A stretch of DNA of 64,000 nucleotides from Allosaccharopolyspora coralli (GCF_009664835.1 NZ_CP045929.1:2480001-2544000), one strand, 5' to 3'; shown: positions 7,835-16,666, counted from the first letter of the stretch. A program made the numbers and translations. The notes: generated from the letters alone by a model not told the origin.

Positions 7835-9291
7835 GACGCCGGGGTCTCCTTGTCTCCGGCGGCGACGACGTCGTCGAGCACCGCGTCGATCTCAGCCTCG
7901 GTCGCATGCGGGTTGAGCAGCGTGAGTTTCAGTTGGACGCCGCCGTCGAACTCGGTCCGCCCGATGACGGCACGTCCGTCACCGAGCAACGACCGGCGCA
8001 GGCTCGCGTTCACGGCGTTCGCGTCGCCACGCACCGGCAGGTATCGGAACACCACTGTGGACAGCACCGGATCCCGGTGGAGTTCGAGATTCGGATGTCC
8101 CGCCACGCGGTTCGCCGCATGGCGCGCGAGGTCGTGGCAGCTGTCGACGAGTGCGCCCATCCCCCGGCTGCCGAGTGCGCGCAAGGTCACCGCCATCTTC
8201 AGCGCGTCCGCGCGGCGGGTCGTACGCAACGAACGACCGAGCAGACTGCGGTAGCCCGCGTCCTCGTCGTCCTCGGTGTTGAGGTAGGCCACGCGGCGTT
8301 CCAAGGGTTCGAACAGCTCCTCGGAGCGCACGAGCAGCACTCCGGCAGCGACCGGCTGCCAGCCGAGTTTGTGCATGTCCAGCGCGACGGAGTCCGCCTG
8401 CGCGAGTCCGTTCAGCAACGGCGCGAGCCGCTCGGAGAACAGCGCACCACCGCCGTAGGCGGCGTCGACGTGCATCCAGACTCCGTGCCGTGCGGCGACC
8501 TCCGCGATCCTCGGCAACGGGTCGATGACCCCGAGGTCGGTGGTCCCCGCCGTCGCGACCACGGCGACGGGTTTGTCTCCCGCCGCGACCGCCTCCGCGA
8601 TCAGCGAGTCCAGCGCCTGCGGGTCCATTCGGTGCTGGTCGTCGACGGGCACCGTGGTGACCGCGTCCTCGCCGATGCCGAGAACCCCGGCGCTGCGCGC
8701 GACAGAGAAATGCGCCTCGGCCGAGCAGAACACGCGCGGCGCGGTCTGATTCCGCATTCCCGCCTTCGCTGGGCTCGCAGGCCGCAGCGCGTGGTCGCGC
8801 GCGAGCAGGAGTCCGGTCAGATTCGACTCGGTCGCCCCCGACGTGACGCATCCGCTCGCTCGCGTCGGGTGGTAGCCGACCAACCGCGCGAAGGCCTGCA
8901 GCACCTCGTTCTCCACCGCGATGCCGGACGGCGCCTGGTCCCAGGAGTCCAGCGAGGAGTTGAGGGTGCTCGCGACCAGGTCGGCGACGACCGACACGGC
9001 CAACGGCGGGGCGTGCAGGTGCGCCGCGCACGACGGGTCGGCGGGGTCGACGGCGCCCGCACTGAAGACGTGGGTGAGTTCGGCGAGCGCTTGCTGTGCG
9101 CCGACGCCGTCCACGGGCAGCACGTCACCGACGCCGGTCACGAGCTCGGTGACGGCAGCGGGCCCGCCCGCCGGAAGTGGTCCGCTGCGTTCCACCGCGC
9201 CCTTGCCCAGCCCGTCGAGAGCTGTCGACAGCAAGGGCCTCATGTTCTCCGGGCCGGTGGCGCCGCCCGCGAGCCCGGTACTGACCGTCAC
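7831..9291 (-). CDS. PLP-dependent group II decarboxylase (lysine or 2,4-diaminobutyrate type)
   Basis: A 486-residue enzyme of the DesA/RhbB/DDC family, making the diamine building block of the siderophore. It shows SGCVTSGATESN, HVDAAYGGG with the ring-nitrogen Asp, and the Schiff-base lysine in DMHKLGWQP. The start is a GTG preceded by GAGGTGA. Longer in-frame ORFs extend to 10083, but they cross the promoter and the divergent Lrp gene. DesA (lysine) and RhbB (diaminobutyrate) cannot be told apart by eye. No aminotransferase for diaminobutyrate is nearby, which mildly favours lysine to cadaverine. Confidence 0.88.
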   Translation of the reverse strand: MTVSTGLAGGATGPENMRPLLSTALDGLGKGAVERSGPLPAGGPAAVTELVTGVGDVLPVDGVGAQQALAELTHVFSAGAVDPADPSCAAHLHAPPLAVSVVADLVASTLNSSLDSWDQAPSGIAVENEVLQAFARLVGYHPTRASGCVTSGATESNLTGLLLARDHALRPASPAKAGMRNQTAPRVFCSAEAHFSVARSAGVLGIGEDAVTTVPVDDQHRMDPQALDSLIAEAVAAGDKPVAVVATAGTTDLGVIDPLPRIAEVAARHGVWMHVDAAYGGGALFSERLAPLLNGLAQADSVALDMHKLGWQPVAAGVLLVRSEELFEPLERRVAYLNTEDDEDAGYRSLLGRSLRTTRRADALKMAVTLRALGSRGMGALVDSCHDLARHAANRVAGHPNLELHRDPVLSTVVFRYLPVRGDANAVNASLRRSLLGDGRAVIGRTEFDGGVQLKLTLLNPHATEAEIDAVLDDVVAAGDKETPAS

Positions 9292-9428
9292 GCGTCTGTC
9301 ACCTCGTTCTCGTGCCGTATAAGAAAGTTCAGCCCGGCTGTGGACGGCAGGCACCGCCCCGGCAACCGCGTACCGAGCTGACGAGTGGGGTGGGCTCCCG
9401 GAACTCGCGGCCCGGTCCGCCCGGTTGA

Positions 9429-9462
9429 TTAGGATTGCCTTCTTTAGGATTGCCTTACCTCG
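9429..9462. promoter_or_regulatory. Two overlapping iron-box-like sites (DmdR/IdeR type)
   Basis: The core TTAGGATTGCCTT occurs twice in direct repeat, at 9429 and 9444. The second copy, TTAGGATTGCCTTACCT, matches 13 of 19 positions of the IdeR/DmdR consensus TTAGGTTAGGCTAACCTAA. The sites lie about 140 bp upstream of the siderophore decarboxylase start and about 150 bp upstream of the divergent Lrp gene, so they could serve either promoter. Iron-dependent repression of the siderophore operon is the expected role. Confidence 0.75.
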
Positions 9463-9609
9463 GTTCGCACCGTAGCGTTCCCTCCGAATCACCACAAGTC
9501 CGGGGGTGACGACTTCCACAGCACCGAGCTTCGGCGCGGTCGATGCGCGGGAATGCGTACAGTTGATCTGCGAGCCGCGAGCCCCGCCGCACAGCCCTCG
9601 GGAGTCACG

Positions 9610-10092
9610 ATGACCACCGAACGCTCGGACGACGTCCTCGACGCACTGGACGCCCGTCTCCTGCTCCTGCTCACCGACGAGCCCCGGCTGAGCGTGCTGG
9701 AGTGCTCGCGCCGACTCGACGTCGCACGCGGCACCGTGCAGGCACGGTTGAACAAGCTCAGCGAACGCGGAGTGCTCACCGGCTTCCCGCCCGCCCTCGA
9801 CCTCGCGGCGATGGGCTACGAGCTGACCGCGTTCGCCTCCGTGGAGATCGCACAAGGGCGACGCAGCGAGGTGATCGCGGGTCTGGAAGCGATCAACGAG
9901 GTGTGCGAGGTCCACGCCACCACAGGCGGGGGTGACCTGTTGGTGCGCATGGTCGCCCGGTCCAACGCCGACCTCCAGCGCGTCACCGACGAGCTCGTCG
10001 ACGTCGCCGGTGTCCAGCGCGTGTCGTCGTCGATCGCGCTGTCGACCCCGATCCCCCCGCGCATCCGTCCGCTGCTCGAACAATTGCTGTAG
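9610..10092 (+). CDS. Lrp/AsnC-family transcriptional regulator
   Basis: A 160-residue protein with an N-terminal winged helix-turn-helix (residues about 8-60, SRRLDVARGTVQARLNKL) and a C-terminal RAM/AsnC ligand domain (about 65-145, with the TTGGGDLLVRM block). I chose the ATG of MTTERSDD, which follows GGGAG; an upstream in-frame ATG at 9553 would add a 19-residue tail that looks non-native. It is divergent from the siderophore operon and shares its promoter region, so it may sense an amino acid such as lysine and tune that operon. That link is inference. The convergent helR gene ends 36 bp downstream. Confidence 0.9.
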   Translation: MTTERSDDVLDALDARLLLLLTDEPRLSVLECSRRLDVARGTVQARLNKLSERGVLTGFPPALDLAAMGYELTAFASVEIAQGRRSEVIAGLEAINEVCEVHATTGGGDLLVRMVARSNADLQRVTDELVDVAGVQRVSSSIALSTPIPPRIRPLLEQLL

Positions 10093-10128
10093 TCGTCCAC
10101 GCGGGGCGGTGTCGGCGCTGTGGCTCGC

Positions 10129-12345
10129 CTATGGCGACCGTGGACTCTCTGCCACGGCAGGGCTCTCGGTGTCGGTGAGTCCGCTCAGCGCGGATGGCAA
10201 CGGGTCCCGGTGCACGACCCCGAGGCGTTGAGTCGCGCGAGTGAGAGCGACGTAGAGGTCAGCGGCGCCACGGGGTCCCTCGTCGAGGATCCGCTCCGGT
10301 TCCACGACCAGGACCGCGTCGAACTCCAAGCCTTTCGTCGCCGACGGCGCCACCGCACCGGGGACCTCGGATGGGCCGATCACGACGCTGGTGCCGTCGC
10401 GACCGGCTTCGGTGCGCACGAACTCCTCGATGGCGGCGGACAATGCACCCTCGTCGACGCGCCTCGACCACGGCTGGACCCCGCACGCGCGCACCGACTC
10501 GGGCGGTTGAATCCCGGGCGCGAACTCCGCGAGCACGCCGGCGGCGACGGTCATGATCTCCGCCGGAGTCCGGTAGTTCACCGACAGCGGCCGGTAGACC
10601 CAGCGACCGGGCACGTACGGTTCCAGCATCGTCTCCCACGACCTCGCTCCGGCCTCCGAACGGCGCTGGGCTAGATCGCCGACGATTGTGAACGCCCGGG
10701 CAGGACAGCGCCGCATCAGCACCCGCCAGTCCATTTCGGACAACTCCTGCGCTTCGTCGACCACCACGTGCCGGTACGTCCAGTCCCGGTCTGCGGAGGC
10801 GCGCTCGGCGAGTTCGCGAGTGTCGTGCTCGACGAACCGGTCCGCCAGGTCCTCGGTCTCGACGAGATCCTGGGCGAGCAGATGGTCTTCGTCGTCCATC
10901 AGGTCCTGGCGGTCCGTCCGGAGAATCTCCAGCACGCCCGCGGCGTAGTCGGCCTGGGCCTTGCGCTCCCTGGCGGCGGACGCCGCCGCGGCCCGGTCGG
11001 CCGCCTTGTCCCGGCCCAGCAGATCGACCAGTTCGTCGAGCAACGGCACGTCCGAGACCGTCCAGGCATCGCCCTCGGCCCGCGCCAACGCCTCGTCGGC
11101 ACCGGCAGCGCGCAGCCGTTCCGGGGCCGTGTAGAGCGATGCCAGCAGCGATTCCGGGGTCAGCACAGGCCAGAGTTCGTCGATCGCCGCCGTGAACGCG
11201 TCGTTCTCCGCGAGCTCTGCGAGCACGTCCGCCCGCACGTCCGCCCACGCCTCGCGATCCTGCCGGGTCAGCCAGCCTCTTCCGATGCGGGCGACCGCGC
11301 GCTCGGCGAGCACGTACGTGACGATCTCGACGAACACCGCGCGGGCCTCGTTGTGCGGCTGTCCGCTCGCGCGCGCCTCGTCCCTGGCCCACTCTGTGGT
11401 TTCCTCGTCGATCCACACCGCGACATCGGAGAGCTCGATCGGGAGTGGCTGGTCCGGCAGCCGTTGCCGATCGCCCACCGCCGCCGCAAGCACGTCCAGG
11501 ATCGTCAGAGAACCTTTCAGCCGGGCCACATGCGCAGGGTCCTCCGCGACGACGTGCATGCCGGGAACGAGGTCGCCGGGCGTCATGAAAACCACGTCCG
11601 ACTCACCCAACGACGGCAGGACACGCTCGATGTGGTTCAAGAACGCCGGATTGGGCCCGACCACGAGTACGCCGTGGCGTTCTACGCGCTCCCGCTGGGT
11701 GTAGAGGACGTACGCCACGCGATGCAGCGCCACCACTGTCTTGCCCGTCCCCGGGCCACCTTCGATCACGAGCACACCCGGATGATCGAGGCGAATGATC
11801 TCGTCCTGTTCGGACTGGATGGTCGCCACGATGTCCCGCATCCCGTCGCCACGCGGGGCGTTCACCGCCGCGAGCAGCGCAGCGTCCCCTCGACCGCCGG
11901 CGTCGGGGCGACCGAACTCCTCGTCGGTGAAGTCGACCACGTGCCGTCCGCGGGTGTGGAACCGACGGCGTCGGCGCATGTTCTCCGGACTGACAGCGGT
12001 GGCGACGTAGAACGCGCGCGCCGCTGGCGCCCGCCAGTCGAGCAATACCGGCTCGTAGTCGTTCTCCTCGTCGACGAGGCCGATCCGGCCGATGTAGACC
12101 CGGTCCCCGTCCTGCGCGTCCAACCGTCCGAAACACAGTCCGTTGTCCGCCACGTGCAGCCGCCGCGTCTGCGCGGTGAGTGCTCGCACCTGCACGTCTC
12201 GTTCGACGGGAGTGTCCTCATTTCCCCGCAGCGCCGCGTCGTAGGCCTCCTGCACTCGTGCGCGCTCGGCGTCGAGCCGGTCGTAGAGCGCAGCCACGTA
12301 GTGACGCTCGGCCACCAGTTCTCCGTCGTACTCCTCAGTTGACAC
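10129..12345 (-). CDS. helR: RNA polymerase recycling motor ATPase, HelR/HelD (class II)
   Basis: A 738-residue UvrD-like ATPase. The N-terminal coiled-coil region (about 1-50) is followed by a split helicase core with Walker A GGPGTGKT at 196-203, Walker B VVVDEAQEL near 560 and the C-terminal VALTRAT block. An unrelated insert of about 250 residues between the core halves is typical of HelD proteins. Actinobacterial HelD/HelR removes stalled RNA polymerase from DNA and in several species displaces rifamycins. The ATG follows GAGGGG. I do not see a clear rifamycin-associated element in the upstream 130 bp, so inducibility is unknown. Confidence 0.9.
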   Translation of the reverse strand: MSTEEYDGELVAERHYVAALYDRLDAERARVQEAYDAALRGNEDTPVERDVQVRALTAQTRRLHVADNGLCFGRLDAQDGDRVYIGRIGLVDEENDYEPVLLDWRAPAARAFYVATAVSPENMRRRRRFHTRGRHVVDFTDEEFGRPDAGGRGDAALLAAVNAPRGDGMRDIVATIQSEQDEIIRLDHPGVLVIEGGPGTGKTVVALHRVAYVLYTQRERVERHGVLVVGPNPAFLNHIERVLPSLGESDVVFMTPGDLVPGMHVVAEDPAHVARLKGSLTILDVLAAAVGDRQRLPDQPLPIELSDVAVWIDEETTEWARDEARASGQPHNEARAVFVEIVTYVLAERAVARIGRGWLTRQDREAWADVRADVLAELAENDAFTAAIDELWPVLTPESLLASLYTAPERLRAAGADEALARAEGDAWTVSDVPLLDELVDLLGRDKAADRAAAASAARERKAQADYAAGVLEILRTDRQDLMDDEDHLLAQDLVETEDLADRFVEHDTRELAERASADRDWTYRHVVVDEAQELSEMDWRVLMRRCPARAFTIVGDLAQRRSEAGARSWETMLEPYVPGRWVYRPLSVNYRTPAEIMTVAAGVLAEFAPGIQPPESVRACGVQPWSRRVDEGALSAAIEEFVRTEAGRDGTSVVIGPSEVPGAVAPSATKGLEFDAVLVVEPERILDEGPRGAADLYVALTRATQRLGVVHRDPLPSALSGLTDTESPAVAESPRSP

Positions 12346-12376
12346 ATGCCCCTCACAGCGGATAAAGTGAACCCAG

Positions 12377-12417
12377 AGTCGGCACGTTTCCGTTGTTTAT
12401 CGGAGAACGAGCCGACT
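12377..12417. terminator. Hairpin between the metallophore operon and helR
   Basis: Seven-base arms AGTCGGC (12377-12383) and GCCGACT (12411-12417) enclose a 27-base AT-richer loop. The element lies just downstream of the last gene of the seven-gene minus-strand operon and about 30 bp upstream of helR. It may be a weak terminator or part of the helR promoter. The large loop makes either reading uncertain. Confidence 0.35.
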
Positions 12418-12482
12418 TTCTAGTATTCACCTCGTGTCAAGCGTCCGACTACAGTCTTTCTTCGCGACGACGGGCACACTGC

Positions 12483-13559
12483 TCACCGCCGAGGGGCGCA
12501 CTCGTCGAACTGCGCGCCGTGCGGAGCAGCCGAGCCGTTCCACGCCATTCGGCACCACGGCAGTCGCAACGCCTCCGTCGTCGTGACGTCGTGCGGCGCA
12601 AGTTCCTCGACGTCGGCTGCGTCCCGGTACGGCGCGAACACGGAGTCCACATAGCGGTGCCCGGTGTCGGCTGCGACGAACACCACCGTCCGTTCCGGGG
12701 CCAGGCGCCGTTCCCACCGTGCGGCGAGGTATCCCGCTCCGGACGAGAGTCCCGCGAAGATCCCGAATCTGCGGAGGAGTTCCACGCTCCCGGGAACCGC
12801 GGCGTCGAACGAGATCCAGTGCACGGTGTCGTAGAGCTTGTGCCGGACGTTGCCGAACGGGATGGAACTGCCGAGTCCCGCGATGAGGATCGCCGGGTCG
12901 ACGACGTGATCGCTGCCGAAGGTCACGCTGCCGAACGGCTGTACTCCCGCGACGTCGACCGAACCGTGGCGCCGAAGGTATGTGGCGAGCGCACCGGTCG
13001 AGGCTCCCGACCCGACGCCGCCGACCAGGGTGATCTCACCGCGCACCTCGCGCGCGATGCGGTCGGCGACCTCGCGGTAGCCGAGGTAGTGAACCTCGTC
13101 GTGGTACTGCCGCATCCAATGATGTCGCGGATTCTCGCTCAAGATCTCCCGCACCCGGCTCACCCGGAGGTTCTGGTCGAGCTTGAGATCCTCCGACGGA
13201 CGCACTTGTTCCACGGTCGCGCCCATGATCTCCATCTGCACTCGCGCAATGGTGTCCACAGTGGTCGATCCGACGATGTGGCAGCCGAGCCCGTGGCGGT
13301 GGCAGGCCAGGGCCAACGCGTAGGCATAGATGCCGCTGGAGGAGTCCACCAGAGTGTCGCCGCGCCGTACCCTCCCGTCGGCCAGCAGACGGCTCACCGC
13401 CGCGTTCGCGGAAATCACCTTCATCGTCTCGAACCGCACGCAGACCAGCCCGTCCGTCAGGCGCACCAGCGCAGGTGCGCTCACCGCCTCAGCGATGTGG
13501 TCGTACACCGGCTCCCACTCCTTCCCGCCGCACAGCACGTGCGGAGTTCGACGCGACAC
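12483..13559 (-). CDS. SbnA/cysteine-synthase-like PLP enzyme of a putative metallophore pathway
   Basis: A 358-residue fold-type II PLP enzyme, the last gene of the operon. The Asn-type loop reads SSSGIYAY (73-80) and the PLP-phosphate loop GGVGSGASTG follows near 180. The usual catalytic stretch P-S-V-K-D-R is not present: at the equivalent place it reads ANAAVSR, and the nearest lysine is K47 in ETMKV. Relatives such as SbnA join O-phosphoserine to glutamate to make 2,3-diaminopropionate precursors. Here the kinase next door could supply a phosphorylated amino acid. The annotated ATG overlaps the kinase gene by 71 bp; a GTG start about 20 bp downstream is possible. Substrates are unknown. 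Confidence 0.78.
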   Translation of the reverse strand: MSRRTPHVLCGGKEWEPVYDHIAEAVSAPALVRLTDGLVCVRFETMKVISANAAVSRLLADGRVRRGDTLVDSSSGIYAYALALACHRHGLGCHIVGSTTVDTIARVQMEIMGATVEQVRPSEDLKLDQNLRVSRVREILSENPRHHWMRQYHDEVHYLGYREVADRIAREVRGEITLVGGVGSGASTGALATYLRRHGSVDVAGVQPFGSVTFGSDHVVDPAILIAGLGSSIPFGNVRHKLYDTVHWISFDAAVPGSVELLRRFGIFAGLSSGAGYLAARWERRLAPERTVVFVAADTGHRYVDSVFAPYRDAADVEELAPHDVTTTEALRLPWCRMAWNGSAAPHGAQFDECAPRR

Positions 13560-14547
13560 ACGTCCCGGACTGCGGGTTCCCGCCCGCGCGGAAGACGACC
13601 GTCGCCGTCATGTCGTACTGAGCCAGTAGCGTCGTGCCCCACTCGAGGCACCGCGCCAGATCCGGGGAACGCGCGTCCAGGAGGATTCCTGCGACGTTGC
13701 CGCTGTGTGCCACCTGGACCCCGGCAGCGCCGCATCGACGGGCGATGTCCTCCAGTGCCTCGAACTCCTTCTTGGGCAAGAGCGACTGGTTCAGTCGTGC
13801 GCTGTGCGTGCATGCCTTTCCAAGCAAGCCAACGTCCCCTGTCGCGACCGCACGCCGGACGTCGGTCCGAAGGCGCTCGTAGTCCTCGACCGCTGCGACG
13901 GGGACGTCCGGCAGGGACACGGTGTCGACGGCGGCGGCGTTACCGGTGGTGCACCCGAGAACGACCATCGGAGGCAGGTTCGGGCCCAGCACCTCCAGCG
14001 CGCGCCCGTTCCGCGGACCGAACAGCACGGGACGCTCGTCCAACATCAACGGGTCGCACGCGGTCTCGGCCTCCACCGCGAGGCTTACCGTGGTCTCCGG
14101 GGGGAGTCGGACATCGAACGCGGAGGCCACCGCCCGGATCGTGGCCAGCACGTCGCTGGTGGACGATCCCATCCCGATCCCCACCGGGACGTCGCTGTCG
14201 AGGACCAACCGGCCACCACTGCCCCGCACACCCGCGAGCTGGGCACACCGACGGGCCGTGATCTCCGCCGCTCGGCGGGCCTTCGCACGGTCGGCGTTCA
14301 CTACTGCGATGTCACCGAGGCCGCTGTCCGGAATCCGGGTGAAGTGGGCGGAAGTGCCGTGCTCGGTCATCGGCAGCGTCACCAGTGCGCGGCACACCGC
14401 GCCGCCGTCCGAGCGGAACACGCCCTGGATCAGCTCACCGAAATGACACGGCGCGTGACCGAATCCTCGCAACATCGGGGCACCGTCAGCGCGAACCCTG
14501 TCTGGTGCGGACCGAACCGCATCTCGGCTCTTCACCGATTTCGTCAT
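13489..14547 (-). CDS. GHMP-family kinase, PduX-like (L-threonine/serine kinase type)
   Basis: A 352-residue small-molecule kinase. It has the PduX-type opening GHAPCHFGELIQG (30-42) and the GHMP phosphate loop PVGIGMGSSTSD (121-132). PduX phosphorylates L-threonine to L-threonine O-3-phosphate for cobamide synthesis. In this operon no cobamide gene is present, so an amino-acid O-phosphate for the adjacent PLP enzyme is the more attractive product (inference). The ATG overlaps the MFS stop by four bases (ATGA at 14544-14547). The long upstream ORF extension reads through the MFS gene and is not used. Confidence 0.82.
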   Translation of the reverse strand: MTKSVKSRDAVRSAPDRVRADGAPMLRGFGHAPCHFGELIQGVFRSDGGAVCRALVTLPMTEHGTSAHFTRIPDSGLGDIAVVNADRAKARRAAEITARRCAQLAGVRGSGGRLVLDSDVPVGIGMGSSTSDVLATIRAVASAFDVRLPPETTVSLAVEAETACDPLMLDERPVLFGPRNGRALEVLGPNLPPMVVLGCTTGNAAAVDTVSLPDVPVAAVEDYERLRTDVRRAVATGDVGLLGKACTHSARLNQSLLPKKEFEALEDIARRCGAAGVQVAHSGNVAGILLDARSPDLARCLEWGTTLLAQYDMTATVVFRAGGNPQSGTCVASNSARAVRREGVGAGVRPHR

Positions 14548-15806
14548 GCCGCAGTCACCTCGGCACGACGCGTCAGCAGCAGCGACGCCACCACGGCGCC
14601 TCCGGTCAAGACGCCGAAAACCACGGCCATTCCGGCGAACCCGGCGAGAGCCAGACCGACTCCGCCCGCGGCCGAGCCGACGAACACTCCAAGGCTCATG
14701 CCCGCCGCGTTGAGGCTCAGCGCCGAACCACGCAGGCTCCCGCAGCGACGGACCAGCAACGTGGTCACACACGCCGCCACCGTCGCGTGGCCGAGCCCGA
14801 GCACGGACGTGCACACCAGGGCCACAGCGAGGCCTGGGCTGAAGTAGAACCCGACGACAGCACACAAGGCTGCCACGGTGCCCGCGAGGAGCATCCGTTC
14901 CGGAGCCACGCGAGAGTGTCCACTGTTCACCACGCGCCCGATGACCAGGTTGCCGACGAAGAACGACGCACCGGACAACGTCCACACGAACGCGAACACC
15001 GTCGGCGTCAAGGCGAACCTCTGCTCGTAGAACGCGGCCAGGTAGGCGAGATAGCCCATGAAAGCCGCCGTCCGGAGGAACGCGACGAGCAGCAGCGGGA
15101 ACACACCGCTGATGGAACTCAGCGCTCGGAACGACGCCCGGTAGCCGAGTGCGGACTTCCCGCCACCCGGTGCCGACGGTGAGGTTCGGCCACGCCGCAC
15201 GAGAATGACTGCCAGCAGGATTCCGATCGCCGCGACGGCGACCAAATCGCCGCGCCAGCCCCACACCAAGGCGGGTAGTGAGATCAGCGGCGCCGCGAGC
15301 ATCGCGGTCAGCGATTGCGTGGCCGTCATGAGGGTCGCCGCCCGGCCCGCCGCCTGCTGCGAGGTGTAGTGGTCGGCCGCCGCGGTCATCAAGGCCGGAG
15401 TGAGCATCGCCGTCGCCGCTCCGATCAGCAGGCAGAACCCGGCCAGTGCGAGCAACTCCCCCATTGCGGCCAGTAACGACGACGCCGCCAGCAGGAGCAA
15501 GGACCCGGCCGCGACGCTCGTCGTGGAGACACGGTCGAGCAACGGCGCGAGAGCGGTGCCGACCAGCAGCGCGGCAAGGCCGCCGAGACCACGCAGCCCG
15601 CCCATCACCGCGACGCTCGTGCCGGCGTCCTCGGAGATCGGGACCAGAAACGTGCTGAACACCGTGAAGGGCACCAGTCCGAGCGCGGAAGCCAGCATCA
15701 GCGGCCACAGCGTGGCGCTCATCCGCAGGTCTCCAGGAACCGCGTCGTCGACCGCGCCCGGTGCCTCCGCGTCGCGCGCCGCCGTGGTTGAGCCTCCTGT
15801 GCTCAT
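14544..15806 (-). CDS. MFS transporter, probable metallophore exporter
   Basis: A 420-residue major facilitator with about 12 hydrophobic helices, the first near residues 30-55 and the last near 385-410, and a proline- and glycine-rich loop in the middle (about 215-230). The start is the ATG of MSTGGSTTA, which overlaps the stop of the DUF364 gene (ATGA at 15803-15806). In the siderophore and nicotianamine-like systems known, an MFS protein exports the free chelator. Its place between the uptake genes and the two biosynthetic enzymes fits that role here. The substrate cannot be read from the sequence. Confidence 0.82.
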   Translation of the reverse strand: MSTGGSTTAARDAEAPGAVDDAVPGDLRMSATLWPLMLASALGLVPFTVFSTFLVPISEDAGTSVAVMGGLRGLGGLAALLVGTALAPLLDRVSTTSVAAGSLLLLAASSLLAAMGELLALAGFCLLIGAATAMLTPALMTAAADHYTSQQAAGRAATLMTATQSLTAMLAAPLISLPALVWGWRGDLVAVAAIGILLAVILVRRGRTSPSAPGGGKSALGYRASFRALSSISGVFPLLLVAFLRTAAFMGYLAYLAAFYEQRFALTPTVFAFVWTLSGASFFVGNLVIGRVVNSGHSRVAPERMLLAGTVAALCAVVGFYFSPGLAVALVCTSVLGLGHATVAACVTTLLVRRCGSLRGSALSLNAAGMSLGVFVGSAAGGVGLALAGFAGMAVVFGVLTGGAVVASLLLTRRAEVTAA

Positions 15807-16666
15807 GCGCTCACCCCGGCGCGGGCGTCGGCGCGGTACCGGTACAGCGAGGTGGGTTGCGCACTGAACTGCGAGAACGGGAACGGCTCCGCCGAAACCG
15901 CGCTCACCCCGTGCCCGACGAAGGCGCGAGCGACCGCGCTCGCCGATTGGGCGTACACCACGAGCGGGATGTCCCGTTGTCGGCATCGCCGCAGGATCTC
16001 GTCGAACGAGCCGTTGCCCACCGTCATCCCGGTCGCGACGATCGCGTCGGCTTCGTCGAGTACGCCGCTCATGGACCGAGCGACCGGGTCGCCCCAGTGC
16101 GTCTCCCGCAGTGTGAGGTCGCACGGAAGGCACTCCGCGCCGCGGGACCGGATGGCGGCCACGAGTGGATTCACCACACCGATCAGCCCGACCTTCTTCC
16201 CGGGGTCGACCTCGAGGATTTCGGCGATCGCCGCGTCTCGTGCACTCGCACGCACCTCCGGCGTCCCGGCGGGCAGCAACACCTCTTCGGCCTCGCCCAC
16301 CGCGTGATGCGGCCTCAGATGTGCGAGGTAGGCGTCCAGCGCGGCGGTCCGCAGTGGCGACGACTCCGACTTCAGCAGCGTCTGCAGCGTCGATCCGGAC
16401 GCCGAATGGCAGACCGACGGATCGAGTTCGCCCGATTCGAACGCGCACGCACCGAACACCTCGCCCACGCGCACGAGGACGTACTGGTTGAGGTACGTGA
16501 CCCCGCCACCTCGCAGCCGGGTTCCGTGGTGCAGCCAGAACACGCTGGTCGCGACGAGCCTACTCGGTTCGGGCCCGAGTCGTCCCGTAAGCACGTTCTC
16601 GCTCAGCTCCGCCACCGACGCTCCAGGTTCGGCGCTGTGCTCCCGACCGTCCCTGAGGTACAGCAT
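15803..16666 (-). CDS. DUF4213/DUF364 protein, putative heavy-metal chelation domain
   Basis: A 287-residue soluble protein. The N-terminal half (about 40-135) looks like DUF4213, an enolase-N-like fold. The C-terminal half (about 145-265) is the Rossmann-like DUF364 domain with KKVGLIGVVNPLV, then DEADAIVATGMTVGNGSFD. Members often sit beside FecB/BtuF-type transporters for iron, cobalamin or other metals, and a role in metal or metal-chelate handling has been suggested from structure. The start is the ATG preceded by AAAGGAAAG, 54 bp after the binding-protein stop. It may be an enzyme of chelator synthesis or may release metal from the imported complex. Confidence 0.75.
   Translation of the reverse strand: MLYLRDGREHSAEPGASVAELSENVLTGRLGPEPSRLVATSVFWLHHGTRLRGGGVTYLNQYVLVRVGEVFGACAFESGELDPSVCHSASGSTLQTLLKSESSPLRTAALDAYLAHLRPHHAVGEAEEVLLPAGTPEVRASARDAAIAEILEVDPGKKVGLIGVVNPLVAAIRSRGAECLPCDLTLRETHWGDPVARSMSGVLDEADAIVATGMTVGNGSFDEILRRCRQRDIPLVVYAQSASAVARAFVGHGVSAVSAEPFPFSQFSAQPTSLYRYRADARAGVSA

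Noticed and set aside
7831-10083. A 750-residue form of the decarboxylase starting at 10083
   Set aside because: It would cross the iron boxes and the Lrp gene; the GTG at 9291 has a ribosome-binding site and gives the family length.
13489-14547. Assignment of the GHMP kinase as a cobalamin-pathway PduX
   Set aside because: The fold and N-terminal motif fit, but no cobamide gene is nearby and the operon points to chelator synthesis, so the substrate is left open.
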